Translations under genes and position numbers: made by a program
The notes under the pieces: model-generated
The model's database searches: none
Told to the model about the DNA's origin: nothing
What the model saw: only the letters and a program-made list of their open reading frames with translations
Assembly (NCBI RefSeq): GCF_003027925.1
Contig: NZ_PYPS01000034.1
Span: 23,351 to 87,350 of the forward strand
Direction of reading: 5' to 3'
Origin: Micromonospora sp. RP3T
Lineage (GTDB): Bacteria > Actinomycetota > Actinomycetes > Mycobacteriales > Micromonosporaceae
Length of the DNA: 64,000 bases
Shown: positions 56,004 through 63,878 of the stretch, piece after piece
Layout: the number at the start of each line of letters is the position of its first letter
Numbering within the stretch: the stretch's first letter is position 1

Positions 56004-56272
56004 GCGGCAGGATCGGCAAGGCGGCCTACAAGCCGGTGGGGGTGCTGCTCGGCCTGGCCGCCGGCACGGTCGCCGGGATGATCTTCCGGCAGGTCTGGAA
56101 GCTGACGGCGGGCGACGGCGACGCGCCGAGCGCCACCGACGAGGACCGCGGGTGGGGCGAGGTCCTGGCCGCCGCGGCGCTCCAGGGCGCGATCTTCTCG
56201 GCGGTGCGCGCCGCCGTGGACCGGGGCGGCGCGGTCGGCGTACGCCGGCTGACCGGGCACTGGCCGGACTGA
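56000..56272 (+). CDS. DUF4235 family membrane protein
   Basis: A 90-residue small membrane protein: a helix KPVGVLLGLAAGTVAGMIFR, an acidic loop (GDGDAPSATDEDRGWGEVLA), and a second amphipathic/hydrophobic segment AAALQGAIFSAVRAAVDRG ending HWPD. DUF4235 regularly forms the third gene of the holin/DUF3618 trio. GTG 56000 overlaps the DUF3618 stop. A terminator hairpin follows directly. Confidence 0.88.
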   Translation: MSGRIGKAAYKPVGVLLGLAAGTVAGMIFRQVWKLTAGDGDAPSATDEDRGWGEVLAAAALQGAIFSAVRAAVDRGGAVGVRRLTGHWPD

Positions 56273-56283
56273 ACCAGCTCGAT

Positions 56284-56323
56284 CGAAGGCCCCTTTCCCA
56301 TGACGTGGGAGAGGGGCCCTTCG
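56284..56323 (+). terminator. strong terminator of the DUF4235 operon
   Basis: cgaaggcccctttccca and tgggagaggggcccttcg pair with one bulge around a short loop, 12 bases past the stop. Confidence 0.8.
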
Positions 56324-56394
56324 CGTTTCCGGACCCCGGCGATCCGTCGATCTCCGGACAACTTTCAGGTCACATGTCGGAGAACTTCGTCCGG

Positions 56395-56561
56395 TAGGCT
56401 GTGCGAAGTTTTTGCGTACGTGGTTTGCTGTCTCACGCTGTTGCGAGACGCGTGGGTTGAGGGACGTTCCCCTGCACGGGGGCCGCCTCAGGCGCCGCTG
56501 CTCGAAAACGGCCAATCGGCCGCACGGCGTGCTCGGCCGCCAGTTTTAGAAGGAGTTGCAC
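56395..56561 (+). promoter_or_regulatory. promoter -10 and long structured leader of cspA
   Basis: A taggct -10-like box at 56395-56400 would give a leader of about 155 bases. The leader holds small hairpins (cccc-tgcac-gggg at 56469-56481 and cggcc-aatc-ggccg at 56509-56522). The ribosome site AAGGAG is 7 bases before the start. Long structured leaders are a known feature of bacterial cold-shock mRNAs and act as temperature-dependent control elements. Confidence 0.5.
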
Positions 56562-56765
56562 ATGGCGCAGGGAACCGTGAAGTGGTTCAACGCTGACAAG
56601 GGCTTCGGCTTCATCACCGTCGACGGCGGGGGTGCTGACGTGTTCGTCCACTTCTCGGCCATCCAGTCCAGCGGCTACCGCTCGCTGGAGGAGAACCAGC
56701 GGGTGGAGTTCGAGATCGCCCAGGGTCAGAAGGGTCCGCAGGCCGAGCAGGTCCGCCCCATCTGA
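56562..56765 (+). CDS. CspA-family cold-shock protein
   Basis: A 67-residue single cold-shock domain that binds single-stranded RNA/DNA and acts as an RNA chaperone. It has the RNP1 motif KGFGFITV and RNP2 VFVHFSAI, and the typical opening AQGTVKWFNADKGFGFITVD. ATG 56562 is preceded by AAGGAG. It has a long leader upstream and a strong terminator downstream, so it is a monocistronic unit. Confidence 0.97.
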   Translation: MAQGTVKWFNADKGFGFITVDGGGADVFVHFSAIQSSGYRSLEENQRVEFEIAQGQKGPQAEQVRPI

Positions 56766-56799
56766 GCTGACACCGTGCCGGCCCCGCCGGCCGGTGCGC

Positions 56800-56833
56800 G
56801 AAGCCCCGCATCCCGCACGGGAGGCGGGGCTTC
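56800..56833 (+). terminator. cspA terminator
   Basis: gaagccccgc and gcggggcttc pair perfectly over 10 bp, with a smaller ccc/ggg stem inside, 34 bases past the cspA stop. Confidence 0.8.
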
Positions 56834-56867
56834 TCCGTGCCCCGCCCGGCCGGCGCGCCGGTGCGCC

Positions 56868-57059
56868 TCAGCGGCGCCGGGCCCGCATGCCGAGCCAGAG
56901 CGCCACGAACCCGACCACGACGACCACCGGGCCGACCAGTGCCCAGATCCGCCGGTCGGTCAGCACGCTGCCCTCGACGTAGCCGAGCCCCAGCACGGTC
57001 CAGAGCGTGCCGATCACCACCGCCAGCAGGCCCATGGTGAGCCGGAACCAACCCCTCAT
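56868..57059 (-). CDS. small two-helix membrane protein (63 aa)
   Basis: Two hydrophobic helices, LTMGLLAVVIGTLWTVLGLG and IWALVGPVVVVVGFVALWLG, are joined by a short acidic loop and end in RARRR. GGAGGGGG precedes ATG 57059. It resembles small DUF-type hypothetical membrane proteins of actinobacteria; function unknown. Lies between cspA (convergent) and the aldo/keto reductase. Confidence 0.72.
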   Translation of the reverse strand: MRGWFRLTMGLLAVVIGTLWTVLGLGYVEGSVLTDRRIWALVGPVVVVVGFVALWLGMRARRR

Positions 57060-57150
57060 CGCGCCCCCTCCGACGACGTGCGCCCCACCCCAGCATGCCC
57101 GCCGACGCCGGTCGTGGACGACGCCGCGCCGACGGGCCGAATCGGTGCGG

Positions 57151-58134
57151 TCACCACCGGTCGTGCACCTGCGGCCGGATCAGCTCGTCGTAGGTGGCCC
57201 GCACGGAGGCCAGCTCCACCTCGGTCAGCGGTGGCTGGCCGGCCGCCTCGGCGTTGCGCCGGGCCTGCTCGGCGGAGCGGGCGCCGGGGATCACCACGGT
57301 CACGCCGGGCTGGTCGAGGATCCAGCGCAGCGCGAACTGCGCCATGGTGCGGTCGTCGCCGACCAGTGGCGCGAGTCGGCGTACCGCGGCCAGGCCGAGG
57401 TCGTAGTCGACACCCGAGAACGTCTCGCCGACGTCGAACGACTCGCCGTGCCGGTTGAAGGTGCGGTGGTCGTCCGCCGGGAACGTGGTGTGCTCGTCGT
57501 AGCGGCCGGAGAGCAGGCCGCTGGCGAGCGGGACCCGGGCGATGACGCCCACTCCGGCCGCGGCGGCGGCCGGCAGCACCCGCTCCAGCGGCTTGTGCCG
57601 GACCGCGTTGAGGATGATCTGGACGCTGGCCACACCGGGCCGGGCGATGGCGGTGAGCGCCTGGTCGCAGGTCTCCACGCTGACGCCGTATCCGGCGATG
57701 CGCTTCTCGGCGACCAGCGTGTCCAGGGCGTCGAAGACGCGGTCGTCGGCGAAGACCGCGGTGGGCGGGCAGTGCAGCTGCACCAGGTCGAGCGTGTCGA
57801 CGCCGAGGTTGGCCCGGGACCGGTCGGTCCAGGCCCGGAAGTTGTCGAGCGTGTACGCCTCCGGCGTCTGCGGCACCCGCCGGCCCATCTTGGTGGCCAC
57901 GGTCAGCCCGTGGCCCGGGTGGGCCCGCAGGAACCGCCCGATGAGCTGTTCGCTGCGGCCGTCGCCGTACACGTCGGCGGTGTCCAGGAAGGTGACGCCG
58001 GCGTCGACGGCGGCGGTCAGCACGTCGAGCGCCGCGTCCTCGCTGACCTCGCCCCAGTCCGCGCCGAGCTGCCAGGCGCCCAGGCCGATGATGCCGACGT
58101 GCCGGCCGAGCCGGTCGAAGTTGCGCTGTTCCAT
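57151..58134 (-). CDS. aldo/keto reductase
   Basis: A 327-residue TIM-barrel NADPH-dependent oxidoreductase. It has GLGAWQLGADWGEVSEDAAL, the catalytic tyrosine and aspartate region FLDTADVYGDGRSEQLIGRF, the catalytic lysine in TVATKMGRR, LDLVQLHCPPTAVF with the histidine, and VTVVIPGARSAEQARRNAEA for cofactor binding. It is like the AKR5/AKR13 general stress or sugar reductase type; substrate unknown. ATG 58134 was chosen; a longer upstream frame is arginine-rich antisense sequence. Confidence 0.92.
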   Translation of the reverse strand: MEQRNFDRLGRHVGIIGLGAWQLGADWGEVSEDAALDVLTAAVDAGVTFLDTADVYGDGRSEQLIGRFLRAHPGHGLTVATKMGRRVPQTPEAYTLDNFRAWTDRSRANLGVDTLDLVQLHCPPTAVFADDRVFDALDTLVAEKRIAGYGVSVETCDQALTAIARPGVASVQIILNAVRHKPLERVLPAAAAAGVGVIARVPLASGLLSGRYDEHTTFPADDHRTFNRHGESFDVGETFSGVDYDLGLAAVRRLAPLVGDDRTMAQFALRWILDQPGVTVVIPGARSAEQARRNAEAAGQPPLTEVELASVRATYDELIRPQVHDRW

Positions 58135-58221
58135 CCGGTCGAGCCTAGTGAGCGACTTGCCGCGGCGCTCGTCGGGCCGTACGGTCGTTAGCAAGACGTA
58201 CGTACGGTTTGGAGGCTGGTC

Positions 58222-59013
58222 ATGTGGGATCCGAGCACCTACCTGCGCTACTCCGACGAACGCTCCCGGCCCTTCCACGACCTGCTGGCCCGCGTCGGCG
58301 CCGAGCGCCCGCGCGCGGTGGTCGACCTCGGCTGCGGGCCCGGCACGCTCACCGCCGGGCTCGCCGAGCGCTGGCCCGGCAGCCGGACCACCGGCCTCGA
58401 CTCCTCGCCCGAGATGATCACCCGGGCCGCCGCCCTGGCCGCCCCGGTCACGTTCGCCGTCGGCGACGTGCGTGACTGGCGGCCGGCGCCGGACGTCGAC
58501 GTGCTGGTCGCCAACGCGGTGCTCCAGTGGGTGCCCGGCCACCGCGAGCTGCTCACCCGCTGGGCCGTCGAGCTGCCGCCGGACGCCTGGCTGGCAGTCC
58601 AGGTCCCCGGCAACTTCGCCGCGCCGTCGCACCGCGCGCTGCGCGAGGTCGCCGGCCGGGACCGGTGGCGCCAGCCGCTCGCCGGGCTGCTGCGCGAGGC
58701 CCCGGTCGGTGAACCCGTCGACTACGCCACGCTGCTGACCGGGGCGGGCTGCGCCGTGGACGCCTGGGAGACTACCTACGTGCACCTGCTACCGGCCGCC
58801 GGCCCGGACCACCCGGTGCTGACCTGGATGGAGGGCACCGCGCTGCGCCCCGTCCGGGCCGCGTTGGACGCCGCCGGCTGGGCCGACTTCCGGGCCGAGC
58901 TGGGGGCCCGCCTCGCCGAGGCGTACCCGGTGCGGCAGGGTCAGGTGTGCTTCCCGTTCCGCCGGATCTTCGTGGTGGCCCGCACCGGCGCCCGCGCAGA
59001 GGAGAACTCGTGA
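58222..59013 (+). CDS. tam: trans-aconitate 2-methyltransferase
   Basis: A 263-residue SAM-dependent methyltransferase. It has the opening WDPSTYLRYSDERSRPFHDL, the SAM motif VVDLGCGPGTLTAGLAERWP, the ensuing LDSSPEMI acidic loop, and NAVLQWVPGHRELL, all typical of Tam, which methylates trans-aconitate, a damaged citrate-cycle intermediate. The GGAGG ribosome site lies eight bases before ATG 58222. It overlaps the following gene as GTGA. Confidence 0.9.
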   Translation: MWDPSTYLRYSDERSRPFHDLLARVGAERPRAVVDLGCGPGTLTAGLAERWPGSRTTGLDSSPEMITRAAALAAPVTFAVGDVRDWRPAPDVDVLVANAVLQWVPGHRELLTRWAVELPPDAWLAVQVPGNFAAPSHRALREVAGRDRWRQPLAGLLREAPVGEPVDYATLLTGAGCAVDAWETTYVHLLPAAGPDHPVLTWMEGTALRPVRAALDAAGWADFRAELGARLAEAYPVRQGQVCFPFRRIFVVARTGARAEENS

Positions 59014-60035
59014 CCGACCTGTCCACCTTCATCGCCGGCCTGCCCAAGGTGGAGCTGCACGTGCACCACGTCGGCTCCGCCTCGCCCCGGATCGTCGCCG
59101 AACTGGCCGCCCGGCACGAGGGGCGCAGCCCCGTCCCGGCCGACCCGGAGGCGCTCGCCGACTACTTCGCGTTCCGCGACTTCGCCCACTTCATCGACAT
59201 CTACCTGAGCGTGGTGGACCTGATCCGGGACGCCGACGACGTCTGGCTGCTCACCCACGAGGTGGCCCGCGAACTGGCCCGCCAGCAGGTCCGCTACGCC
59301 GAACTGACCGTCACCCCGTACTCGCACGTGCACCGGGGCATCCCCGCGTCGGCGTTCTGCGAGGCGATCGAGGACGCCCGCAAGCGCGCCGAGGCCGACT
59401 TCGGCATCGCGCTGCGCTGGTGCTTCGACATCCCCGGCGAGGCCGGGCTGCCGGCCGCCGAGCAGACGCTGCGCATCGCGCTGGACGAGCGGCCGGACGG
59501 GCTGATCAGCTTCGGTCTCGGCGGCCCCGAGATCGGCGTGCCCCGGCCCCAGTTCAAGCCCTGGTTCGACCAGGCCCGCGCGGCCGGGCTCCGGTCGGTG
59601 CCGCACGCCGGTGAGACCACCGGGCCGGAGACCATCTGGGACGCGCTGCGCGAGCTGGGCGCCGAGCGGATCGGCCACGGCATCTCCGCCGTGCTCGACC
59701 CGGCGCTACTGGCCCACCTGGCGGAGCGCCGGATCCCGCTGGAGGTCTGCCCCACCTCGAACGTCCGCACCCGAGCGGTGGCCAGCCTGGACGAGCACCC
59801 GCTGCCGCAGCTCGTCGAGGCCGGCGTGCCGGTCAGCATCAACTCCGACGACCCGCCGATGTTCGGCACCACGCTCGACGAGGAGTACGCGGTCGCCGCC
59901 CGGCTGCTGAAACTCGACCCGCACGGGGTGGCCGCGCTGGCCCGCGCCGCGGTGGACGCCGCGTTCCTGGCGCCGGCCGAGGCGACCCGGATCAACGCCG
60001 AGATCGACGCGTACGCGGCGGGCGCGGCGCGCTGA
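59010..60035 (+). CDS. adenosine-deaminase-family hydrolase
   Basis: A 341-residue zinc-dependent amidohydrolase of the adenosine deaminase fold. The zinc ligands are in KVELHVHHVGSASPRIVAEL (HxH), HAGETTG (zinc histidine and catalytic glutamate), the later GHGISAV histidine, and NSDDPPMFG (zinc aspartate pair). The HVHHVGSASP variant of the first motif differs from classic adenosine deaminase (HVHLDGA) and is the form of an actinobacterial subgroup that may act on aminodeoxyfutalosine, so the substrate is uncertain. GTG 59010 overlaps the Tam stop, coupling the two genes. Confidence 0.88.
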   Translation: MTDLSTFIAGLPKVELHVHHVGSASPRIVAELAARHEGRSPVPADPEALADYFAFRDFAHFIDIYLSVVDLIRDADDVWLLTHEVARELARQQVRYAELTVTPYSHVHRGIPASAFCEAIEDARKRAEADFGIALRWCFDIPGEAGLPAAEQTLRIALDERPDGLISFGLGGPEIGVPRPQFKPWFDQARAAGLRSVPHAGETTGPETIWDALRELGAERIGHGISAVLDPALLAHLAERRIPLEVCPTSNVRTRAVASLDEHPLPQLVEAGVPVSINSDDPPMFGTTLDEEYAVAARLLKLDPHGVAALARAAVDAAFLAPAEATRINAEIDAYAAGAAR

Positions 60036-60053
60036 CCGACCGGACGGAGAGCG

Positions 60054-60101
60054 GCGCGCGACGGGAGCGAGGTGTGGGGGGACCGGACTCCCGCCGCGCG
60101 C
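60054..60101. terminator. bidirectional GC-rich hairpin between convergent genes
   Basis: gcgcgcgacgggag and ctcccgccgcgcgc pair with one mismatch around a 20-base loop in the 211-bp gap between genes ending at 60035 and 60247. The rest of the gap shows only a short ctcct-a-aggag palindrome at 60211-60221. Confidence 0.55.
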
Positions 60102-60246
60102 ACGGATCCGCCGGCCGGAAGGTGTTACGGGGCGTCCCGGCCGACGGAACTGATGGGTTCTGTCAGAGATCCTGGCATTTCGCGGCGGTGTCGGGGCGGT
60201 CGTTAAACCACTCCTAAGGAGAACTTGCGCCGGCCCACAAACAGTG

Positions 60247-61668
60247 TCAGCGCGGGCGCGGCCAGCGCCGTCCGGCGCGCGGCTCCCGGGCCTCCCGGGT
60301 CATCCGACCCACCAGCCCGAACCGGTTGACCTGCCGGGGCGCCGCGTCCGGATCGGCCAGCAACATCACCACGCTGGCCCCGCCGAGCCGGGCCCGGTCG
60401 ATGCTCACCGAGCCGTTGGCCTGCAACGCGACCCGCTTGGCGATGTCCAGCCCGAGCCCGGTGGAGCCCTTGTCGCTCTCGCCCCGGCGCAGTGCCCGGT
60501 CCGGGTTGGCGATGCCCGGCCCGGCGTCGTCGATCCGGATCGCCACCCAGCCGTCCCGGCGGCTCACCGCCACCTCGAACGCGGTGCCCTGCGGCGTGTA
60601 GCGGAACACGTTGCCGATCACCGCGTCGAGTGCGGCGGCCAGCTCGGCCCGGGGCACCGGCGCGGGGATGCGCAGTTGCGCCCCGACCACCCGGTGCGGC
60701 CGGTTCTGGTCGCCGGCCAGCGCCGACCAGAAGACCATCCGGTCCCGCACCACCTCGCTGACGTCGCAGGACGCCGGGGCGGTCTCCTGGCTCACCGCCT
60801 TGCGGGTCGTCTTGATGAGCTGGTCGACCTCGCCCTCCAGCGTGACGATGGCCTGCCGGATCCGCCGGATGCCGCGTCGCCGGTCCAGCTCCGCCTCGCT
60901 GAACGTGCCGATGCTGGTGTCGTCGGACTCCAGGGCCTCCGCGTCCAGCCGCAGCGCGGTCAGCGGGGTTCGCAGCCGGTGCGACAGGTCGGCGACGAGT
61001 TCGTGCTCGTCGGCGCGGAGCGCCACCAGCCGTTCCGCCATCCGGTTGAACGCGTGCCCCGCCTCGGCCAGCTCCCGGGGACCGGCCGGCTCGACCCGTA
61101 CGCCCAGCTCGCCGTCGCCCACCGCGAGCGCCGCCTTGACCAGGTCGCCGGTGGCGTCCACGGCCCGGGCCGCCACCCGGTCGACCACGATCACCGCAGC
61201 GCCGACCAGCGCCAACGCCACCGCGAGCAGCAGCAGCCACCGCCCACCGCTGCCCGCGTCGAGCACCTCGTCGGGGACGAAGACCTCCACCACTGCCACC
61301 CGGTCACCGAGCACCACCGGGTCCAGCCGCAGCACGCCACCGTCCACCTCGGTCACCACCGAGCGCCGCTGCGCGGCGGCGTCGGCCAGCGCGGCGGAGT
61401 CGGCACGGCCGGCGGACTCGTCGGCGCCGACGCCGTGCACGACCGGCCGCAGCGCCGGGTCGTCGCCGCTGGCCGCCACCGCCCGTCGGACCACCTCCGG
61501 GTCGGTGCTGACCGCCAGCGCGCCGGTGACCAGCGCGCCGCGTCGGGCGGCGTCGGCCAGCTTCTCCTCGCGGGACTGGTCCGACAGGGTGATCCCGAGC
61601 GGGACGAGGAAGGCGAGCGCGACCAGGCTGCACATGCCGGCGGTGAGCCAGGCCAGCGCCGTCCTCAG
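60247..61668 (-). CDS. OmpR-type system sensor histidine kinase
   Basis: A membrane sensor kinase of about 473 residues. Two membrane helices (about 8-32 and 160-180) bracket an extracellular sensor of about 125 residues. Then come a HAMP domain (RVAARAVDATGDLVKAALAV, RELAEAGHAFNRMAERL), the phosphoacceptor H box ELVADLSHRLRTPLTALRLD, and the ATPase domain with VIGNVFRYTP (N box), DDAGPGIA and GLGLDIAKRVAL. No usual start codon fits the first helix: the first ATG (61635) would leave out its basic lead, while a CTG at 61668 overlaps the regulator's stop as CTGA. Function and signal unknown. Confidence 0.85.
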   Translation of the reverse strand: MRTALAWLTAGMCSLVALAFLVPLGITLSDQSREEKLADAARRGALVTGALAVSTDPEVVRRAVAASGDDPALRPVVHGVGADESAGRADSAALADAAAQRRSVVTEVDGGVLRLDPVVLGDRVAVVEVFVPDEVLDAGSGGRWLLLLAVALALVGAAVIVVDRVAARAVDATGDLVKAALAVGDGELGVRVEPAGPRELAEAGHAFNRMAERLVALRADEHELVADLSHRLRTPLTALRLDAEALESDDTSIGTFSEAELDRRRGIRRIRQAIVTLEGEVDQLIKTTRKAVSQETAPASCDVSEVVRDRMVFWSALAGDQNRPHRVVGAQLRIPAPVPRAELAAALDAVIGNVFRYTPQGTAFEVAVSRRDGWVAIRIDDAGPGIANPDRALRRGESDKGSTGLGLDIAKRVALQANGSVSIDRARLGGASVVMLLADPDAAPRQVNRFGLVGRMTREAREPRAGRRWPRPR

Positions 61669-62354
61669 TCCGGTGCCACCAGCCGGAAGCCGACCCCCCG
61701 CACGGTGCGCAGGTAGCGCGGCTTCGCCGCGGACTCGCCCATTTTGCGGCGGAGCCAGTACAGGTGAACGTCGATGGTCTGGTCCTCGCCGACCGATGGC
61801 TGCCGCCATACCTCCTCCAAGAGTTCCCGCCGGGACACTACCCGGCCGGGACGCGCGGCGAGATACGCCAGCAGGTCGAATTCCTTGCGGGTCAGCGCCA
61901 GTGCCTCCCCGTCCAGCACCGCGCTGCGCTCGCCCACGTCCACCCGCAGGCCGCCGACCGTGTGCACGGCCGGTTGCACGGTACGGCTGGCCCGGCCGGC
62001 CCGGCGCAGCACGGTGGTGATCCGGGCGTCCAGGTGCGCGCCGGTGAACGGCTTGACCATGTAGTCGTCCGCGCCGGCCCGCAGCAACCGGACCACCGAC
62101 TGCTCGTCGTCGCGGGCGGTGGCGATGATGATCGGCACGTCCGTGATGCCGCGCAGCATCCGCAGCGCGTCCGAGCCGTCCAGGTCCGGCAGGCCCAGGT
62201 CGAGCACCACCAGGTCGGGCGTCTCCGCGGCGACCCGGCGCAACGCGTCCAGCGCCGTGCCGACCGCGTGCACCGCGTGGCCCCGGTCGGTCAGCGACCG
62301 CAGCATCGCGCCGCGGACGACGTGGTCGTCTTCGACCAGCAGGACGGTTGCCAC
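61665..62354 (-). CDS. OmpR/PhoB-family response regulator
   Basis: A 229-residue two-domain regulator. The receiver domain holds the acidic pair VLLVEDDHVV, the phosphoacceptor aspartate in LVVLDLGLPDLDG near residue 51, the threonine IIIATARDD, and the lysine in YMVKPF. The winged-helix DNA-binding domain (about 130-229) has LTRKEFDLLAYLAARPGRVV and TIDVHLYWLRRKMGE, ending LRTVRGVGFRLV. GTG 62354 is the start. Stop overlaps the kinase start, so the two are coupled. Divergent from the ADP-ribosylglycohydrolase. Confidence 0.93.
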   Translation of the reverse strand: MATVLLVEDDHVVRGAMLRSLTDRGHAVHAVGTALDALRRVAAETPDLVVLDLGLPDLDGSDALRMLRGITDVPIIIATARDDEQSVVRLLRAGADDYMVKPFTGAHLDARITTVLRRAGRASRTVQPAVHTVGGLRVDVGERSAVLDGEALALTRKEFDLLAYLAARPGRVVSRRELLEEVWRQPSVGEDQTIDVHLYWLRRKMGESAAKPRYLRTVRGVGFRLVAPD

Positions 62355-62427
62355 GTCAGCACCGTACTCGGCGTGGCAAGTCGGTCGCGTTGCGGCAGGC
62401 CGGGGAACCGGGCAAGCTGGAACGGCG

Positions 62428-63357
62428 ATGACGTTCACCCTCTTCCCCGACACCCGCCTCACGCTCGCCCGCGACGCGCTGGCCGGCCTGTCGGTGGGCG
62501 ACGCGCTCGGCTCCCAGTTCTTCGTGCCCGGCCGGCGCCCGGCCGACCTCGCCGAGGGCCGGCTGCCCGCGCCGCCGTGGGAGTGGACCGACGACACCGA
62601 GATGGCCTGTTCCGTGGTGGCCGAGCTGGCCTCCGCCGGGCGGATCGACCGGGACCGGCTGGCGCTGGCGTTCGCCGAGCGCTGCGAGCCCTACCGGGGT
62701 TACGGCCCGGGCGCGGTGACCGTCCTGCGGCTGATCCGCACCGGCACGCCGTGGCCGGTGGCCGCCGCGTCGGCGTTCGACGGGCAGGGCTCCTGCGGCA
62801 ACGGCGCGGCCATGCGGGTGGCCCCGCTCGGCGCCTGGCACGCCGACTCCACCCGGCGCGCCGCGGACCAGGCCCGGGCCTGCGCCGAGGTGACCCACGC
62901 GCACCCGGAGGGGATCGCCGGCGCGGTGGCGGTGGCGGTGGCCGCCTCGCTGGCCGCCCGGGCCCGCCTCGACGGCGACCGGCCCGAACCGGCCCGCCTG
63001 CTCACCGCCGTGGCCGGCGCGCTCGACCCGGCCGGCGAGGTGCACCGGGGCGTCCGCCGGGCCGCCGCGCTGCTCGGTCGCCCGGCCGTCGAGGTGGTCG
63101 ACGCGGTGGGCAACGGCTCGCGGGTCACGGCGCAGGACACCGTCCCGTTCACGCTCTGGGTCGCCGCCACGATGCTGTCCGACTACCCGGCCGCGATCCG
63201 CGCCTGCGTGGAGGCGGGCGGCGACGTGGACACCACGGCCGCCATCGTCGGCGGCGTCGTCGCCGCGTACGCCGGGGTCGGCACGCCCGGCGGCGTCCCG
63301 GAGGGTTGGCTGACGGCGCGCGAGCCGCTGCCCGGCTGGCTCACCGCCCCGGCCTGA
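62428..63357 (+). CDS. ADP-ribosylglycohydrolase family protein
   Basis: A 309-residue all-helical DraG/ARH-fold hydrolase that removes ADP-ribose from proteins or other molecules using two magnesium ions. Metal motifs are WEWTDDTEMACSVVAELA (threonine-aspartate-aspartate) and GGDVDTTAAIVGGVVAAYAG near the end, with NGAAMRVAPLGAW in between. ATG 62428 is the first in-frame start after the divergent regulator. It has no linked ADP-ribosyltransferase in the window, so the target is unknown. Confidence 0.92.
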   Translation: MTFTLFPDTRLTLARDALAGLSVGDALGSQFFVPGRRPADLAEGRLPAPPWEWTDDTEMACSVVAELASAGRIDRDRLALAFAERCEPYRGYGPGAVTVLRLIRTGTPWPVAAASAFDGQGSCGNGAAMRVAPLGAWHADSTRRAADQARACAEVTHAHPEGIAGAVAVAVAASLAARARLDGDRPEPARLLTAVAGALDPAGEVHRGVRRAAALLGRPAVEVVDAVGNGSRVTAQDTVPFTLWVAATMLSDYPAAIRACVEAGGDVDTTAAIVGGVVAAYAGVGTPGGVPEGWLTAREPLPGWLTAPA

Positions 63358-63541
63358 CCCCGCCCGGTCGGCGCTCCGGCGAGGCTCGACCGGCGCCCCG
63401 CCGCGCCCGGCACGCTCCTCGGACCCGCTGTGCCGCCCGCGCCCGTAACGCCCGCTGTGCCGCCCGCGCGTGGTGCCGCCCGCGGCGGCTGCCGCCAGCC
63501 CCACCATGACCGTCAGTAACGGGCCGGGGTGGCATGGTGCG
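63358..63541. other. low-complexity GC-rich gap
   Basis: No gene is seen. The region has imperfect repeats of cgctgtgccgcccgcgc near 63425-63475 and nothing else recognisable. Confidence 0.5.
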
Positions 63542-63595
63542 GCAAAGCGATATACCTCAGCGTCATAATTATGACGCTGAGGTATATCGCTTTGC
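63542..63595. repeat. 54-bp perfect palindrome
   Basis: The two 27-bp arms (gcaaagcgatatacctcagc... and its exact reverse complement) meet without a loop, with centre gtcataattatgac. The inner 44 bp shares length, ends (gcgatat/atatcgc) and centre with the imperfect palindrome at 1361-1404. It lies between the ADP-ribosylglycohydrolase stop and a convergent minus-strand gene pair. Confidence 0.95.
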
Positions 63596-63656
63596 GGACT
63601 CACCATCCCCGCGGCGCGACACGCCGGCGAATTGCCGTCCCGACACGTCCACGCGC

Positions 63657-63878
63657 TCACGCGCGCGGGCGTGCGCCGCCGACCGGGACGGGCTCGACCC
63701 TGGTCACGCCGTCGCCGTCGCCGTCGCCCGTCGCGCTCCGGTGCGCGGGGTCGACCGGGGGGCCGTCGGCGGTGGGGGAGTCGGGCCCGGACGAGAGGGC
63801 CAGGGTGCCGCGTCGGCGGCGGCTGAGCAGCCAGCCGATCGCCCCGCCACCGGCCAGGCCGGCGAGCAGGCCCCCCAT
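63657..63878 (-). CDS. small membrane-anchored protein (73 aa)
   Basis: ATG 63878 begins MGGLLAGLAGGGAIGWLLS, a short hydrophobic segment, followed by RRRR and a disordered polar tail rich in aspartate, glycine and proline. The start lies inside the last codons of the truncated dehydrogenase reading frame, in a different frame. Coding potential is uncertain; it may only be a by-product of the truncation. No family recognised. Confidence 0.4.
   Translation of the reverse strand: MGGLLAGLAGGGAIGWLLSRRRRGTLALSSGPDSPTADGPPVDPAHRSATGDGDGDGVTRVEPVPVGGARPRA

Noticed and set aside
60211..60270. small plus-strand gene after a perfect AAGGAG in ctcctaaggagaac
   Set aside because: The only start is TTG, the 34-codon frame runs antisense into the kinase gene and has no features; the AAGGAG is half of a short palindrome.
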